From the NCBI GenBank assembly GCA_019243635.1, contig JAFAUB010000022.1, positions 33,091 through 97,090 of the forward strand: DNA of 64,000 bases. The letters run 5' to 3'. The DNA is from Pseudonocardiales bacterium (GTDB lineage: Bacteria > Actinomycetota > Actinomycetes > Mycobacteriales > Pseudonocardiaceae). The notes beneath the pieces were generated by a model. It ran no database searches. It was not told where the DNA came from and was given only the letters and a program-made list of their open reading frames with translations. Below are positions 1 to 8,339 of the stretch, in pieces (position 1 is the stretch's first letter; the number at the start of each line of letters is the position of its first letter). The position numbers and the translations under genes are program-made.

Positions 1-1504
1 CGGCGGCGGCGACGGCGGCGGCCACTGTGATGCGCGCCACCGCGCCCGCCACCGACCGGGTCCGGGGCCGGCCGAGCCGGTGCCACAGCCACACCTGGCC
101 GGTGACGGCGCCGATGACGAAGGAGGCCGAGTTCGCCGCCGCGAGCCCGATGACGACCTGCTGGGGACCCAGCAGGACCGGCGCGGCGAGCGACAGGCCG
201 ATCTTTCCGGCGACCATCAACGCCATGATCACCGTCGGGGTGCGGGCATCGCCCAGCGCGTAGAAGACCCGGAGCTGGAGCAGCACCACGGCGTAGGGCA
301 GCAGCCCGAACGCCGACGCGGCCAGGGTATGACCGAGACGGCCGGCCTGGGCGAGGTCGGAATGGCCGTAGGAGAACAGCACGATGGCGATCTGGTCACC
401 GGCCACGGTGAGCAGGGCGGAGATCGGCAGCAGCAGCAGCGCCGACATCCGGGTACCCAGGGACAGGTCGGCGACCACCTCGTCGATCTTCCCGTCGGCG
501 GTGGCCGCGCTGATCCGGGGCATCAGCGCGGTCAGCACGGAGTTGCCCAGGACGCCGTAGGGCACGATCAGCAACGTCCAGGCATACGCGTAGGTCGACA
601 CGCCGCCGGCCGCGGTGGCACCGGCGATCCGGTAGGTGATGACCAGCCCGATCTGGCCGGCCAGCACGTAGAGGGCCACCCAGCCGGCCAGCCCACCGAA
701 CGACGACAGCCGCTGGTCCCACCCCCACCGCCAGCGCCACCGAAACCCCGACCGGCGCAGCGCCGGCAGCAGCACCGCCGCCTGCACGACGATCCCCAGC
801 GTGGTGCCCACCCCGAGCACCCACAGTTTGGCCTCCCCCATCAGACCGGGGTGCAGGCTGATCCGGCCGGGGGTGATCGTGTACGCTCCGATCACCGCGA
901 TGGCCACCAGGTTGTTGGTCACCGGCGCCCACGCCGGCGGGCCGAACACGCCGCGGCTGTTGAGTACCGCTCCCATCAGTGCGGCCAGCCCGTAGAACAG
1001 GATCTCCGGCAGCAGCAGGTAGGCGAATGCCGTGGCCAGCGCGGGGCTGGCGTGCGGAGAGCTGGTCACCGACAGCCGGGTCAGCAGCGGTGCTGCGGCC
1101 ACCGCACCCATCGTGCCCACCACCAGGGCAACCGTGCCCATCGTGAGCAGCCGCTCGGTATAGGCGCGCCCGCCGTCGGGATCGGTGCGCTGGGCGCGGA
1201 CCAGCACCGGGATCGCCACGCTGGACAGCACCCCGCCCAGCAACAGCTCATAGACCATGTTCGGCAACTCGTTGGCGATGTTGTACGAGTCGTTGAGCAC
1301 CCCGAACCCCAGCGCCGCGGCCAGCAGCAGTCTGGCCACCAGCCCCGTCACCCGACTGATCACCGTGGCGAGGGCCATCGACCCCGACGCGTGTGCCAAT
1401 GACTGACCCGGCAGTGCCGCTGCGGCGGCTGACGGCGGGTTCGCCGGGGACGCGGCCGCCAGGGACGCCGACGGCAGCCCCGGCGCTCGCGGCAGGCGGT
1501 CCAT
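1..1504 (-). CDS. murJ: MurJ/MviN-type lipid II flippase, 3' end cut by window edge
   Basis: Integral membrane protein expected to flip lipid II, the peptidoglycan precursor, across the membrane. The minus frame from 1504 reads through to the edge without a stop. After an Ala/Pro-rich cytoplasmic leader come MALATVISRVTGLVARLL and then NMVYELLLGGVLSSVAIPVL, the typical first helices of MurJ in the MOP superfamily. ATG 1504 is my start; an in-frame GTG at 1546 is possible, and the frame is closed by a stop near 1570. The C-terminal end lies outside the window. A second, divergent MurJ-like gene lies at 49709-51340, so this copy is the better candidate for the housekeeping flippase. Confidence 0.85.
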   Translation of the reverse strand, partial: MDRLPRAPGLPSASLAAASPANPPSAAAAALPGQSLAHASGSMALATVISRVTGLVARLLLAAALGFGVLNDSYNIANELPNMVYELLLGGVLSSVAIPVLVRAQRTDPDGGRAYTERLLTMGTVALVVGTMGAVAAAPLLTRLSVTSSPHASPALATAFAYLLLPEILFYGLAALMGAVLNSRGVFGPPAWAPVTNNLVAIAVIGAYTITPGRISLHPGLMGEAKLWVLGVGTTLGIVVQAAVLLPALRRSGFRWRWRWGWDQRLSSFGGLAGWVALYVLAGQIGLVITYRIAGATAAGGVSTYAYAWTLLIVPYGVLGNSVLTALMPRISAATADGKIDEVVADLSLGTRMSALLLLPISALLTVAGDQIAIVLFSYGHSDLAQAGRLGHTLAASAFGLLPYAVVLLQLRVFYALGDARTPTVIMALMVAGKIGLSLAAPVLLGPQQVVIGLAAANSASFVIGAVTGQVWLWHRLGRPRTRSVAGAVARITVAAAVAAA

Positions 1505-1582
1505 CGGCGGCACGCCGACCAGCACACCATCCCCCCGTCCGATCACCCACGCCGGGGCGGTTCTCAGGTGTCCTCGTGGAAG

Positions 1583-1908
1583 TCAGGTGGCGGGATGGTG
1601 TGGTTGTGTCGGTGTAGCGCGGTGCGCCGCCCAGGGTTCCCAGTCGAGCAGCTGGCAGCCTGAGCTGGTGATGGTGGCCCGGTGCAGCTCGCCGTGCGCG
1701 GTGCTCCACGACAGCGCGCCGGAATCGGCGGTGACGCCGAACGACGTCGCCGTCGGCGAACTCACCCACCGTACGGCCGTACCGCTCCTTCGCCTGGGCC
1801 GGCTGATCGCTGCGAACTGCTGGTCGTGGTCGTGACCCACCGCTTGCGCCTGACGAAGCTCTCCGTGTACGGGTCGTCGACCAGTGCGTCGTCTCGATTG
1901 CTCTCCAT
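1583..1908 (-). pseudogene. Small unknown gene, possibly frameshifted
   Basis: An ATG at 1908 opens a frame with good third-position GC (MESNRDDALVDDPYTESF) that stops at 1762. The coding signal then continues in another frame to a stop at 1583, giving a Ser/Thr/His-rich tail with FGVTADSGALSWSTAHGELH. Two partial coding signals in different frames suggest one gene with a frameshift in the low-complexity stretch around 1820-1860, but two short genes are possible. I recognise no family. It sits between the murJ start and a run of tiny minus-strand genes. Confidence 0.3.
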
Positions 1909-1911
1909 CGC

Positions 1912-1983
1912 TCACCCGGCGGCGATAATCAGCGCCGTGATTCCCACCCCGGACCCGATGCCCCAGTCGTCGTGCTCGTCCAC
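1912..1983 (-). CDS. Very short hypothetical peptide (23 aa)
   Basis: GTG 1983 is preceded by a GGGAGA-like ribosome site 6 bases upstream and reads VDEHDDWGIGSGVGITALII before stopping at 1912, four bases before the ATG of the next small frame. The acidic head and hydrophobic Gly/Ile tail are compatible with a tiny membrane-associated peptide, but the evidence is only a ribosome site and codon choice. It could also be the tail of a longer, broken gene, because the same frame stays open upstream to about 2035. Confidence 0.2.
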   Translation of the reverse strand: MDEHDDWGIGSGVGITALIIAAG

Positions 1984-2030
1984 GTCGTTCTCCCAGATAT
2001 CCGCTGGGGTTGCGCGGGCGCCGCTCGGAG

Positions 2031-2324
2031 CTACGCGGCGCGGCTGGCTCCTCTGTCCGGAGTCGCGGCGGCGCGCGGCCGGTCGTCATGGTGGGACTCG
2101 GCTGCGCCCTCGGTGATGTCGAGGATCGCGTTGATCAGTCGTTGCGTGCGGGTCTGGGAGCGCAACCACGACGGCAGATCCAGCAGCGCCATGATCTCGT
2201 CGGCGAGCACTTCGCCGATCACGTCCGGCCACAGCCGTCTGGCCTTCGCGGCGGCCACCGCGGCCATCCGGTGCGTGGCGTACTGGTCGGCTTCCTGCGC
2301 GAGCGCGATGTTCGGGTCAGGCAT
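2031..2324 (-). CDS. Conserved-looking hypothetical protein, 97 aa
   Basis: Starts at ATG 2324 inside the end of the upstream small gene (8-base overlap), which implies translational coupling. The protein begins MPDPNIALAQEADQYATHRM and has two Ala/Leu-rich helices (about residues 5-35 and 40-70) with a disordered Arg/Ala tail. There are no Cys residues, no membrane segment and no recognised domain. Third-position GC is strong throughout, so the frame is probably real. Function unknown. Confidence 0.5.
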   Translation of the reverse strand: MPDPNIALAQEADQYATHRMAAVAAAKARRLWPDVIGEVLADEIMALLDLPSWLRSQTRTQRLINAILDITEGAAESHHDDRPRAAATPDRGASRAA

Positions 2325-2466
2325 TGGTGGCCGGCTTGAGTCGGTGGCTGGTGAACGAGGACTCCTCGATCTCCCGCAAGGCCTCGATCTCGGCACGGAC
2401 CGCCCGCTCCCGCTCACTGATCCGCCAGGCCTCGCGGCCCAGCTCCACCAGCTCGGTCAGCAACAT
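2317..2466 (-). CDS. Small helical hypothetical protein, 49 aa
   Basis: ATG 2466 opens a short, highly charged, probably coiled-coil protein (MLLTELVELGREAWRISERE at the start, rich in Glu and Arg through residue 35). It overlaps the next gene by 8 bases, so the two are likely cotranslated. I do not recognise a family; its size and charge resemble small adaptor or antitoxin-like proteins, but nothing here proves that role. Confidence 0.45.
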   Translation of the reverse strand: MLLTELVELGREAWRISERERAVRAEIEALREIEESSFTSHRLKPATNA

Positions 2467-2660
2467 GGACACTGACCGGACCGGCGCGGGGACGGTTATG
2501 GCTGGGTCCAGTCGTGAACAGTGTACGGGCACAGCGCACCTCCGATGGTCTGATCGGTCGTTACCCTGGACGGGCTCACCGTGCCGAGCAGGCTCGGTGA
2601 TCCCGTTGTGTGAAAGAGAGCGGGGCCGAGCCACTGATACGTGTGAGGTTGTGACGGCCG

Positions 2661-4136
2661 TTACCGGACGCCGGCCATGAGCCGCCGGATCATCGGGCTG
2701 AGCCCGACGACGACCAGCCCGACGATGATGGCCGCCGCGCCGAGGATGCCGAAGTAGGGCGCCTCGCGCTGTGGGCTGTAGTGACCGGCGAGCGATCCTG
2801 ACATCGCCGTGCCCAGGGCGACGGACAGGAAGTACAGCGCCACCGTCTGGCTGCGGAACGTCCTCGGGGAGATCTTGGTGGCCAGCGAGAGCCCGACCGG
2901 TGAGATCAGCAGCTCCGCGATCGTGAAGACGAGCAGGATGACGGCGAGGGCGAGCAGCGGAGTGGTCGGTCCGACCCCGCCGGCCCACGGCAGGAACAGC
3001 AGGAAAGCCAGGCCCATGATCACGGTGCCGAGCGCGAACTTGATCGGTGTTGACGGCTGGCGGGGCCCGAGTCTGATCCACAGCAGCGCGAACACGGGCG
3101 CCAGCAGGATGATGAACACCGGGTTGAACGACGTCACCCATTCCGTGGGCATCTGCCAGCCGGACAGGTTCCGGTCCGTCCGTCCATCGCCGTAGATCTC
3201 CACCACCGTGAACTGTTGCTGATACAGCGACCAGAACACCGCGTTGGCGATGAACAAGGGAATGAACGACAACACCCGGCTGCGTTCCGTCGTCGTCACC
3301 GTCGGACTGGCCAGGATGACCGCGAAGTACACCACCGCGGCCACCCCGCACACGATGACCACGACGTCGGCCAGGTTGGTGGCCGTGATCACTCCGCTCA
3401 GGACCAGCAGGACCACCACGGCCGCGACCGCGACGGTGGCGCCGGCGACCATGGTCCACCGGGAGCGGGGTAGCGGGTTGGGGACGACGCCGGCCTCGGT
3501 ACCGAGGTTGCGGCGACCGATCATGTACTGGATCAGCCCGGTGGCCATGCCGATGGCGGCCACCCCGAAGGCGTAGTGGAAACCGAGCGTGGTCCGGGTG
3601 AGCCCGGTGAGCAGCGGCCCGGTCAGCGCGCCGACGTTGATCCCCATATAGAAGAGTGAGAAACCGGCGTCCCGGCGCTCGTCGCCCTCCGCGTACAGGG
3701 TCCCGATGACGGCGCTGGCGTTGCCCTTGACCCCACCGCTGCCCAGGGCGACACACGTCAGGCCGACACCGACGCCCAGGAAGCCCGGCAGCACCGCCAG
3801 CGCGAGGTGCCCGATCATCACCAGAACCGCGCTGGAGAACAGCGTCCGTTCGGCGCTGAGCACCCGGTCGGCGACCCAGCACCCGGCGATGGTCGAGACG
3901 TAGACCAACCCGCCGTAGGCGCCGATCAGGCTGGTGGCAGTGGTCTTGGGCAGCCCGAGCCCGGCGCTGGCGCCCGCCACCGCGTGGTACAGGTACAGCG
4001 TCAGCGAGGCTTGCATCCCGTAGAAGGAGAAGCGTTCCCACATCTCGAGACCGAACAGGTTGGCCAGCCCCCGAGGATGCCCGAAGAACCCTCGCTCCGT
4101 ACGCAAGCCAGTAACAGTGCCACTCACCCGCGTCAC
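2661..4136 (-). CDS. POT/PTR-family proton-coupled peptide transporter
   Basis: A 491-residue membrane protein of the major facilitator superfamily that imports di- and tripeptides with protons. The first helix carries LEMWERFSFYGMQASL, the ExxERF motif of POT transporters that couples protons and binds peptide, and helix 4-5 carries the GSGGVKGNASAVIG segment typical of the PTR2 signature. About 12-14 hydrophobic segments follow, the usual length for the family. Start ATG 4136. Downstream of the rpf-like gene on the same strand; possibly recovers cell-wall peptides, but that link is inference. Confidence 0.88.
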   Translation of the reverse strand: MTRVSGTVTGLRTERGFFGHPRGLANLFGLEMWERFSFYGMQASLTLYLYHAVAGASAGLGLPKTTATSLIGAYGGLVYVSTIAGCWVADRVLSAERTLFSSAVLVMIGHLALAVLPGFLGVGVGLTCVALGSGGVKGNASAVIGTLYAEGDERRDAGFSLFYMGINVGALTGPLLTGLTRTTLGFHYAFGVAAIGMATGLIQYMIGRRNLGTEAGVVPNPLPRSRWTMVAGATVAVAAVVVLLVLSGVITATNLADVVVIVCGVAAVVYFAVILASPTVTTTERSRVLSFIPLFIANAVFWSLYQQQFTVVEIYGDGRTDRNLSGWQMPTEWVTSFNPVFIILLAPVFALLWIRLGPRQPSTPIKFALGTVIMGLAFLLFLPWAGGVGPTTPLLALAVILLVFTIAELLISPVGLSLATKISPRTFRSQTVALYFLSVALGTAMSGSLAGHYSPQREAPYFGILGAAAIIVGLVVVGLSPMIRRLMAGVR

Positions 4137-4232
4137 TCTGCCACAAACCGCGTTCAGCGGGCTCAGCGTTCCAAAAAGCGGGTGGATTACCCCGCTGAGC
4201 CCGCTGAACGCGCTTGAAACGGGGGTCGGTCG

Positions 4233-4571
4233 TCAGAAAATTCCGGCCCTTCTGGAACAGGTTGGCCAGGCCTTCCAACCCTGCGCGCGGAGCACCTTCT
4301 CGGCGATGGCGATCTGCTGCGACCGGCTGGCGTGGTCGGGGGTGCCCGCGTAGGCCCCTCCGCCGTAGGAACGCCACGTCCGGCCGCTGAACTGCAGCCC
4401 GCCATAATACCCATTGCCGGTGTTGGTGTGCCAGTTACCGCCGCTCTCGCACTGTGCCAGTATGTCCCACCGGTCCTGGCGCGCCTGAGCTGGTGTCGTG
4501 AATACCAGGGAGACCGTCACGGCGGCTGCGACGATACCGATACGTGCGAGTGACTGGGAAGTCCTCGTCAT
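4233..4571 (-). CDS. Secreted Rpf-like transglycosylase
   Basis: Encodes a 112-residue secreted peptidoglycan-cleaving enzyme of the resuscitation-promoting-factor type. A Sec signal (MTRTSQSLARIGIVAAAVTV, ending at AQA) precedes the catalytic fold: WDILAQCESGGNWHTNTGNG with the catalytic Glu in CESGG, then YYGGLQFSGRTWRSYGG, then a helix ending in KAWPTCS; the two Cys probably form the Rpf disulphide. It is a minimal single-domain Rpf. ATG 4571 is chosen because GGAG lies six bases upstream; in-frame ATGs at 4577 and 4583 would destroy that spacing. A structured leader lies just upstream. Confidence 0.85.
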   Translation of the reverse strand: MTRTSQSLARIGIVAAAVTVSLVFTTPAQARQDRWDILAQCESGGNWHTNTGNGYYGGLQFSGRTWRSYGGGAYAGTPDHASRSQQIAIAEKVLRAQGWKAWPTCSRRAGIF

Positions 4572-4639
4572 GTCCATCTCCATGAAACGCGCACACGACT
4601 GATGGCCTCGACAACTCGTGGGACTCGGGTCCCGCGTCA

Positions 4640-4735
4640 ACAGATCGCCGGCCTGCGCCCCTGTCCCGATTCGGGGTGCGGTTGCGGTATCCGGTCCTGA
4701 GGGACAGGGCTCTGCGCGCCAGGTCCGGATTCCCG
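4640..4735 (-). promoter_or_regulatory. Possible structured 5' leader of the rpf-like gene
   Basis: On the minus strand CCCTGTCCC (4701-4709) can pair with GGGACAGGG (4659-4667), enclosing a Gly-codon-free, non-coding-looking loop that contains CCCCGAATCGGGACAGGGGC. In actinobacteria c-di-AMP (ydaO-type) riboswitches are known upstream of rpf genes, and this has a faint CCGAAUC...ACAG resemblance, but the hallmark GGGGGACCC and GGGGUGAA elements are not visible. I only support a hairpin. Confidence 0.25.
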
Positions 4736-5472
4736 CACCAAGGTGGCTCCTTCGTGCAGGACGCTATTGACCGTACGGATCACCATGAGTGGCGCAAGGG
4801 GGTCGCCGCCTTGCCAGCCGGGTAGGGGTACGGTGGCCGCACTGTCACTCAACGCAACAGGTTCTGGTGTTTCCCCAGGTCCGACGGTCACAGCTGGTGT
4901 TCTTTGCGAACGCGATTTGCCGGGTTTGCGAACCGTCCAGGTAGCAGCCGGACCACCCATTCGTGCGCGGCGCAAAGGCCTCTATTCCGCTTTCGGACCC
5001 CCTCGGTTCGCGTTGGTTGTGGGGGATGCGCACTGAGGTGGGTATGGCGGTCTCCAGCATTACGAGCGGATCCACCCGGCATGCCGGGGCGAGGGCGCCA
5101 TGACGATCGAGGGGCCTCTTCCCGCCGGCGGCAGCGTCGCCGGGCGACTGTGCGGTACTCGGACCGACCAGCGGCTCGCATTGCTACCCGTCCCGCGCGC
5201 CGTGCGCGCCTGCTCGAATGACGGTAAACCGGCGGTGTACCGTCAGGGCGTGGCCCAAAGATGATCAAAGTGGACGAGCGGGCACACCCGCAGCCGGCCG
5301 AGCATGGCCGATCTCGACGCCCGGTTCACCAGCCGCCGCGCGCAGCGAAGCACCGCGTGACCGCATCTGCGGTTCGCGGCTATCTACTGGACACCACGGT
5401 GTTGACGGCGCTCACCACGAGTTGACAGGTCCGTCCTGACCACCACCGCGCCCCTTTCCTCCCGGCGGGAGG
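4736..5472. other. Gene-poor stretch
   Basis: No frame here has a ribosome site together with convincing codon usage. It contains the upstream part of the rpf leader and the inverted repeat at 5219-5245. Several open frames of 60-120 codons are Arg/Pro-rich and look like chance. Confidence 0.5.
5219..5245. promoter_or_regulatory. Perfect inverted repeat, operator-like
   Basis: TGACGGTA and TACCGTCA are perfect complements separated by 11 bases (centre-to-centre 19 bp, two helical turns), as expected for a dimeric repressor site. There is no T-run, so a terminator is less likely. It sits in non-coding sequence upstream of nothing obvious on the plus strand; no regulator gene adjoins it. Confidence 0.35.
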
Positions 5473-6657
5473 CTACGGTTTCAGGAGGATCTTGACGGCT
5501 CCGTCGGTCTTCTTCTGGAACATCTCGTACGCTTCCGGCGCCTTGCTCAACGGTAGCGTGTGGGTGGCGAAACCCTCCGCGCCGAGCGGGTCGGCATCGG
5601 TGAGCAACGGCAGGATGTCGTCGACCCACCGCTTGACGTTGGCCTGTCCCATCCGCAGCTGAATCTGCTTGTCGAAGATCGTCAACATCGGAAGCGGGTC
5701 GGTCATACCGCCGTAGACGCCGATCACCGAGATCGTGCCGCCCCGGCGCACGATGTCGATCGCCAGGTAGAGAGCGTTGAGCCGGTCGACACCGGCCCGC
5801 TGCATCAGCGTCGCCGCTAGGGGATCCGGTAGCGCGCCGGCCACCTGCTGGGCGATCTTCGCGCCGGGAGAGCCGTGCGCCTCCATCCCGACGGCGTCGA
5901 TGACCGCGTCCGGTCCACGGCCGCTGGTCATCCCGCGGATCACCTCGGCGAGGTCGTTCTCGTGCTCGCGCAGGTCTAGTGCCTCGACGCCGTGCAGCCG
6001 GGCGCGGGCGAGACGCTCGGGCACCAGGTCGACGCCGATCACCTGCCCGGCACCTCGATGGCGTGCGATCCGCGCGGACATGTCACCGATCGCCCCCAGG
6101 CCGAGCACCACGACGCTTCCCTCAGGGGGGATCCCGGCGTACTCGACCGCCTGCCATGCCGTGGGCAGCACGTCGGAGAGATAGACGAACCGCTCGTCAG
6201 GCGGACCGTCGGGCACTGTGATCGGCAGCGTGTTGCCGAACGGGACACGTAGGTACTCCGCCTGCCCGCCTGGCACCTGCCCGTAGAGCTTGGTGTAGCC
6301 GAACAGCGCAGCCCCCATGCCCTGGTCGCGGACCTGGGTCGTCTCACACTGCGACTGCAGCCCTTGCTCGCACATGAAGCACGTACCGCAGGAGATGTTG
6401 AAGGGGATCACCACGCGCTGACCGGGACGGACTGCGGTGACCCCGCGGCCGACCTCCTCGACGATCCCCATCGGCTCGTGGCCCAGAATGTCACCCTCCT
6501 CCAGGAACGGGCCGAGCACCTCGTAAAGGTGCAGGTCGGACCCGCAGATCCCGGTCGTCGTGATGCGTACGATCGCATCAGTCGGATACTCGATCTTCGG
6601 ATCAGGCACCGTGTCGACGCGGACGTCGCGCTTGCCGTGCCATGTCACTGCCTTCAT
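5473..6657 (-). CDS. Zinc-dependent alcohol dehydrogenase (MDR family, formaldehyde-dehydrogenase-like)
   Basis: NAD(P)-dependent medium-chain dehydrogenase of 394 residues. The GroES-like half holds the catalytic zinc site (GICGSDLHLYE, then GHEPMGIVEEVG) and a structural-zinc region CGTCFMCEQGLQSQC, with three visible Cys plus one downstream. The Rossmann half has VVVLGLGAIGDMSARIARHRG. The insertion after IDAVGMEAHGSPGAK resembles glutathione-independent formaldehyde or long-type threonine/sorbitol dehydrogenases, so an aldehyde or polyol substrate is plausible. ATG 6657 is chosen because GGAGG lies 5 bases upstream; an in-frame start at 6675 is not needed. Single gene after the terminator of the DUF6328 gene. 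Confidence 0.85.
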   Translation of the reverse strand: MKAVTWHGKRDVRVDTVPDPKIEYPTDAIVRITTTGICGSDLHLYEVLGPFLEEGDILGHEPMGIVEEVGRGVTAVRPGQRVVIPFNISCGTCFMCEQGLQSQCETTQVRDQGMGAALFGYTKLYGQVPGGQAEYLRVPFGNTLPITVPDGPPDERFVYLSDVLPTAWQAVEYAGIPPEGSVVVLGLGAIGDMSARIARHRGAGQVIGVDLVPERLARARLHGVEALDLREHENDLAEVIRGMTSGRGPDAVIDAVGMEAHGSPGAKIAQQVAGALPDPLAATLMQRAGVDRLNALYLAIDIVRRGGTISVIGVYGGMTDPLPMLTIFDKQIQLRMGQANVKRWVDDILPLLTDADPLGAEGFATHTLPLSKAPEAYEMFQKKTDGAVKILLKP

Positions 6658-6721
6658 CGTGGCCTCCTGGCGCACCTGGTCGGTGGTGTTGGCGTTCCCT
6701 GTGTCGCGGCTCCTCAGGCGT

Positions 6722-6759
6722 TGAGGGCATACCCCCTGCGGAGCACTGGTATGCCCTCA
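6722..6759 (-). terminator. Hairpin terminator after the DUF6328 gene
   Basis: TGAGGGCATACC and GGTATGCCCTCA form a perfect 12-bp stem with a 14-base loop. The stem begins at the stop codon of the minus-strand gene 6757-7245 and lies before the start of the dehydrogenase gene, so it separates the two units. No strong U-run follows, which is common in high-GC actinobacteria. Confidence 0.7.
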
Positions 6760-7245
6760 GTGGGTGGGGGTGAGGCCGCGGTGCTCAGCGGCGATGGCGC
6801 GCCGGTGCAGCGGAAGCGCGAACCACAGCACACCGAACACGACAAAGGTCAGCGCGGTGCTCAGTATCGCGGCCCACCCGCCGAGCACCACGTCGGCCAG
6901 CAAGAAGACGGTCGCGCTCATCGCGAGGGCCAGACTGCCCAACCCGGCGATCGCCAACCTCGTGCCTACCCGCAGGATCGCCGGGCGCTGTCCCTGCCGG
7001 AACAGCAGCCGATGCCACGCCGCTGGGGCGGTTATCAACGCCACCGAGATCACCGCGAACAACACCGCCACCAGGTGCGCGGAGTGCTGCACGCCGGTGG
7101 CCCGTCGATAGGCATCGGTGAAGACGATCGAGAGCAGGAAACCGAACAGGATCTGCACGCCGGACAGCGCCACCCGCAGCTCCTGCAGCAGGTCGTTGAT
7201 GTTCCGCGCCAACCGCTGAGGGTCGTCCTCGAGAGAACCGGACAT
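6757..7245 (-). CDS. DUF6328-type four-helix membrane protein
   Basis: 162-residue membrane protein with an N-terminal amphipathic helix (NINDLLQELRVALSGVQILF) running into four hydrophobic segments and a short cytoplasmic tail. The motif ELRVALSGVQILFGFLLSIV is what I know from DUF6328 proteins of actinobacteria; the function is not established. Divergent from the holin-like/DUF3618 operon, with which it shares a 194-bp intergenic region, so coregulation as a membrane-stress group is possible but unproven. Confidence 0.7.
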   Translation of the reverse strand: MSGSLEDDPQRLARNINDLLQELRVALSGVQILFGFLLSIVFTDAYRRATGVQHSAHLVAVLFAVISVALITAPAAWHRLLFRQGQRPAILRVGTRLAIAGLGSLALAMSATVFLLADVVLGGWAAILSTALTFVVFGVLWFALPLHRRAIAAEHRGLTPTH

Positions 7246-7439
7246 ACGCCACCTCCGAGATCTGTGTGAGGATCACCGAACGACCATTTTGTGTGACATC
7301 GAGGCGGGTGACCACCGCTGGCGAATCGTCGAGCCGTCCTGGGGGCGGGTCCGGAGGAGGCACCGACCAGTACGGATTGAACAGCCTGAACACCGGGTAC
7401 GTGTCGAACTGACGAGTATCGGACGCAAGGAGGTAGGGA

Positions 7440-7856
7440 ATGACGATCCGCGAACAGGGGCAGGCCAGCGGCGCTGACGCCTCCGTCGGGCAGCTGGTGG
7501 AGCGGTTGTCCGCCCAGGTGTCCGCGCTGGTGCGGGACGAGATGGCGCTGGCTACCGCCGAGATGAAACGCAAGGGCGCCCAAGCCGGTATCGGGCTCGG
7601 GATCGGTGGCGTCGGGGCGGTGGTGGCGGTGCTGGGGCTCGGCGCGCTGGTCGCGGCGGCGGTGCTGGGGCTGGCGACCGTGTTGGCCGGTTGGCTGGCT
7701 GCGCTGGTCATCGGTGCGGCCCTGCTGGTGATCGCCGGGGTGATGTCGGCAGCCGGGATCACACAGCTGCGTAACTCGGCACCTCCAGTGCCTGAGCAGG
7801 CGGTGCAGAGCACCAAGCGTGACATCGAGACAGTGAAGGAGAGCGTGCGCCGATGA
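7440..7856 (+). CDS. Holin-superfamily-like membrane protein (Phage_holin_3_6 / DUF1469 type)
   Basis: 138 residues: an N-terminal helix (VGQLVERLSAQVSALVRDEM), two very hydrophobic Gly/Ala/Val helices (about residues 48-75 and 80-103) and a charged tail. The order amphipathic helix then helical hairpin matches actinobacterial DUF1469/phage-holin-superfamily proteins, which are chromosomal and not evidence of a prophage. AAGGAGG is placed correctly before ATG 7440. Overlaps the DUF3618 gene by 4 bases (ATGA), so the two are cotranslated. Confidence 0.75.
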   Translation: MTIREQGQASGADASVGQLVERLSAQVSALVRDEMALATAEMKRKGAQAGIGLGIGGVGAVVAVLGLGALVAAAVLGLATVLAGWLAALVIGAALLVIAGVMSAAGITQLRNSAPPVPEQAVQSTKRDIETVKESVRR

Positions 7857-8257
7857 GCAGCAGCGAGCAGCGACGACTCCAGGAGGAGATCGAGGAGCTG
7901 CGTCACGACCTCGGCGAGACCGTGGAGGCCTTGGCTCATAAGGCCGATGTGCCAGCCCGGGTCAGGGAGCGTGGCCAGGAGGTGAAAGAGGGGGCTATCG
8001 AACGCGGCATCGAGCTGCGCCGGCAGACGATCTCACGTGGCAGTGAGCTGAGCGATCGGGCGGTCGAATGGGGTGCCAAGGCGAGGGCTCAGGTCGTCGG
8101 GCGCGGTGGTGAGCTGCGTAACCAGGCCTTTGACGCCGCTGAACGGGTTCGTGAGTGGGTCAGTCAGACGCCGACGCAGCGGTGGGCCAAGTTGGCGGGC
8201 GCCGGACTCTCACTGCTCGCCGTGACCGTCATCGTGCGAAGGATGCGCACTGCGTGA
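7853..8257 (+). CDS. DUF3618-domain protein with C-terminal membrane helix
   Basis: 134 residues. The first 40 contain EEIEELRHDLGETVEALAHK, the DUF3618 signature (paired Arg/Glu helix followed by DV..RV). A long charged amphipathic helix follows, then one membrane helix near the C-terminus (LAGAGLSLLAVTVIVRRM). Partner of the upstream holin-like gene; this pair recurs in actinobacteria and is presumed to act on the envelope, although the role is unknown. A strong terminator lies 17 bases after the stop. Confidence 0.78.
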   Translation: MSSSEQRRLQEEIEELRHDLGETVEALAHKADVPARVRERGQEVKEGAIERGIELRRQTISRGSELSDRAVEWGAKARAQVVGRGGELRNQAFDAAERVREWVSQTPTQRWAKLAGAGLSLLAVTVIVRRMRTA

Positions 8258-8274
8258 ACCCTGCTGCGGCACAG

Positions 8275-8309
8275 CCTCGCCCCGCCCCTCAGTTGGGGGC
8301 GGGGCGAGG
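8275..8309 (+). terminator. Strong hairpin terminator between convergent genes
   Basis: CCTCGCCCCGCCCC pairs perfectly with GGGGCGGGGCGAGG (14 bp, 7-base loop). It follows the DUF3618 stop on the plus strand and the stop of the minus-strand gene at 8340, so it can serve both directions. Confidence 0.8.
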
Positions 8310-8339
8310 CCGCATGAAACGCGTCAGGCAGGAGATACC

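Noticed and set aside
80..1402. 440-codon plus-strand open frame at the left edge
   Set aside because: Antisense of murJ; Gln/Arg/Gly-rich without domains.
7440..8257. Prophage holin
   Set aside because: Although in the holin superfamily, the gene pairs with DUF3618 and has no phage neighbours; this pair is chromosomal in actinobacteria.
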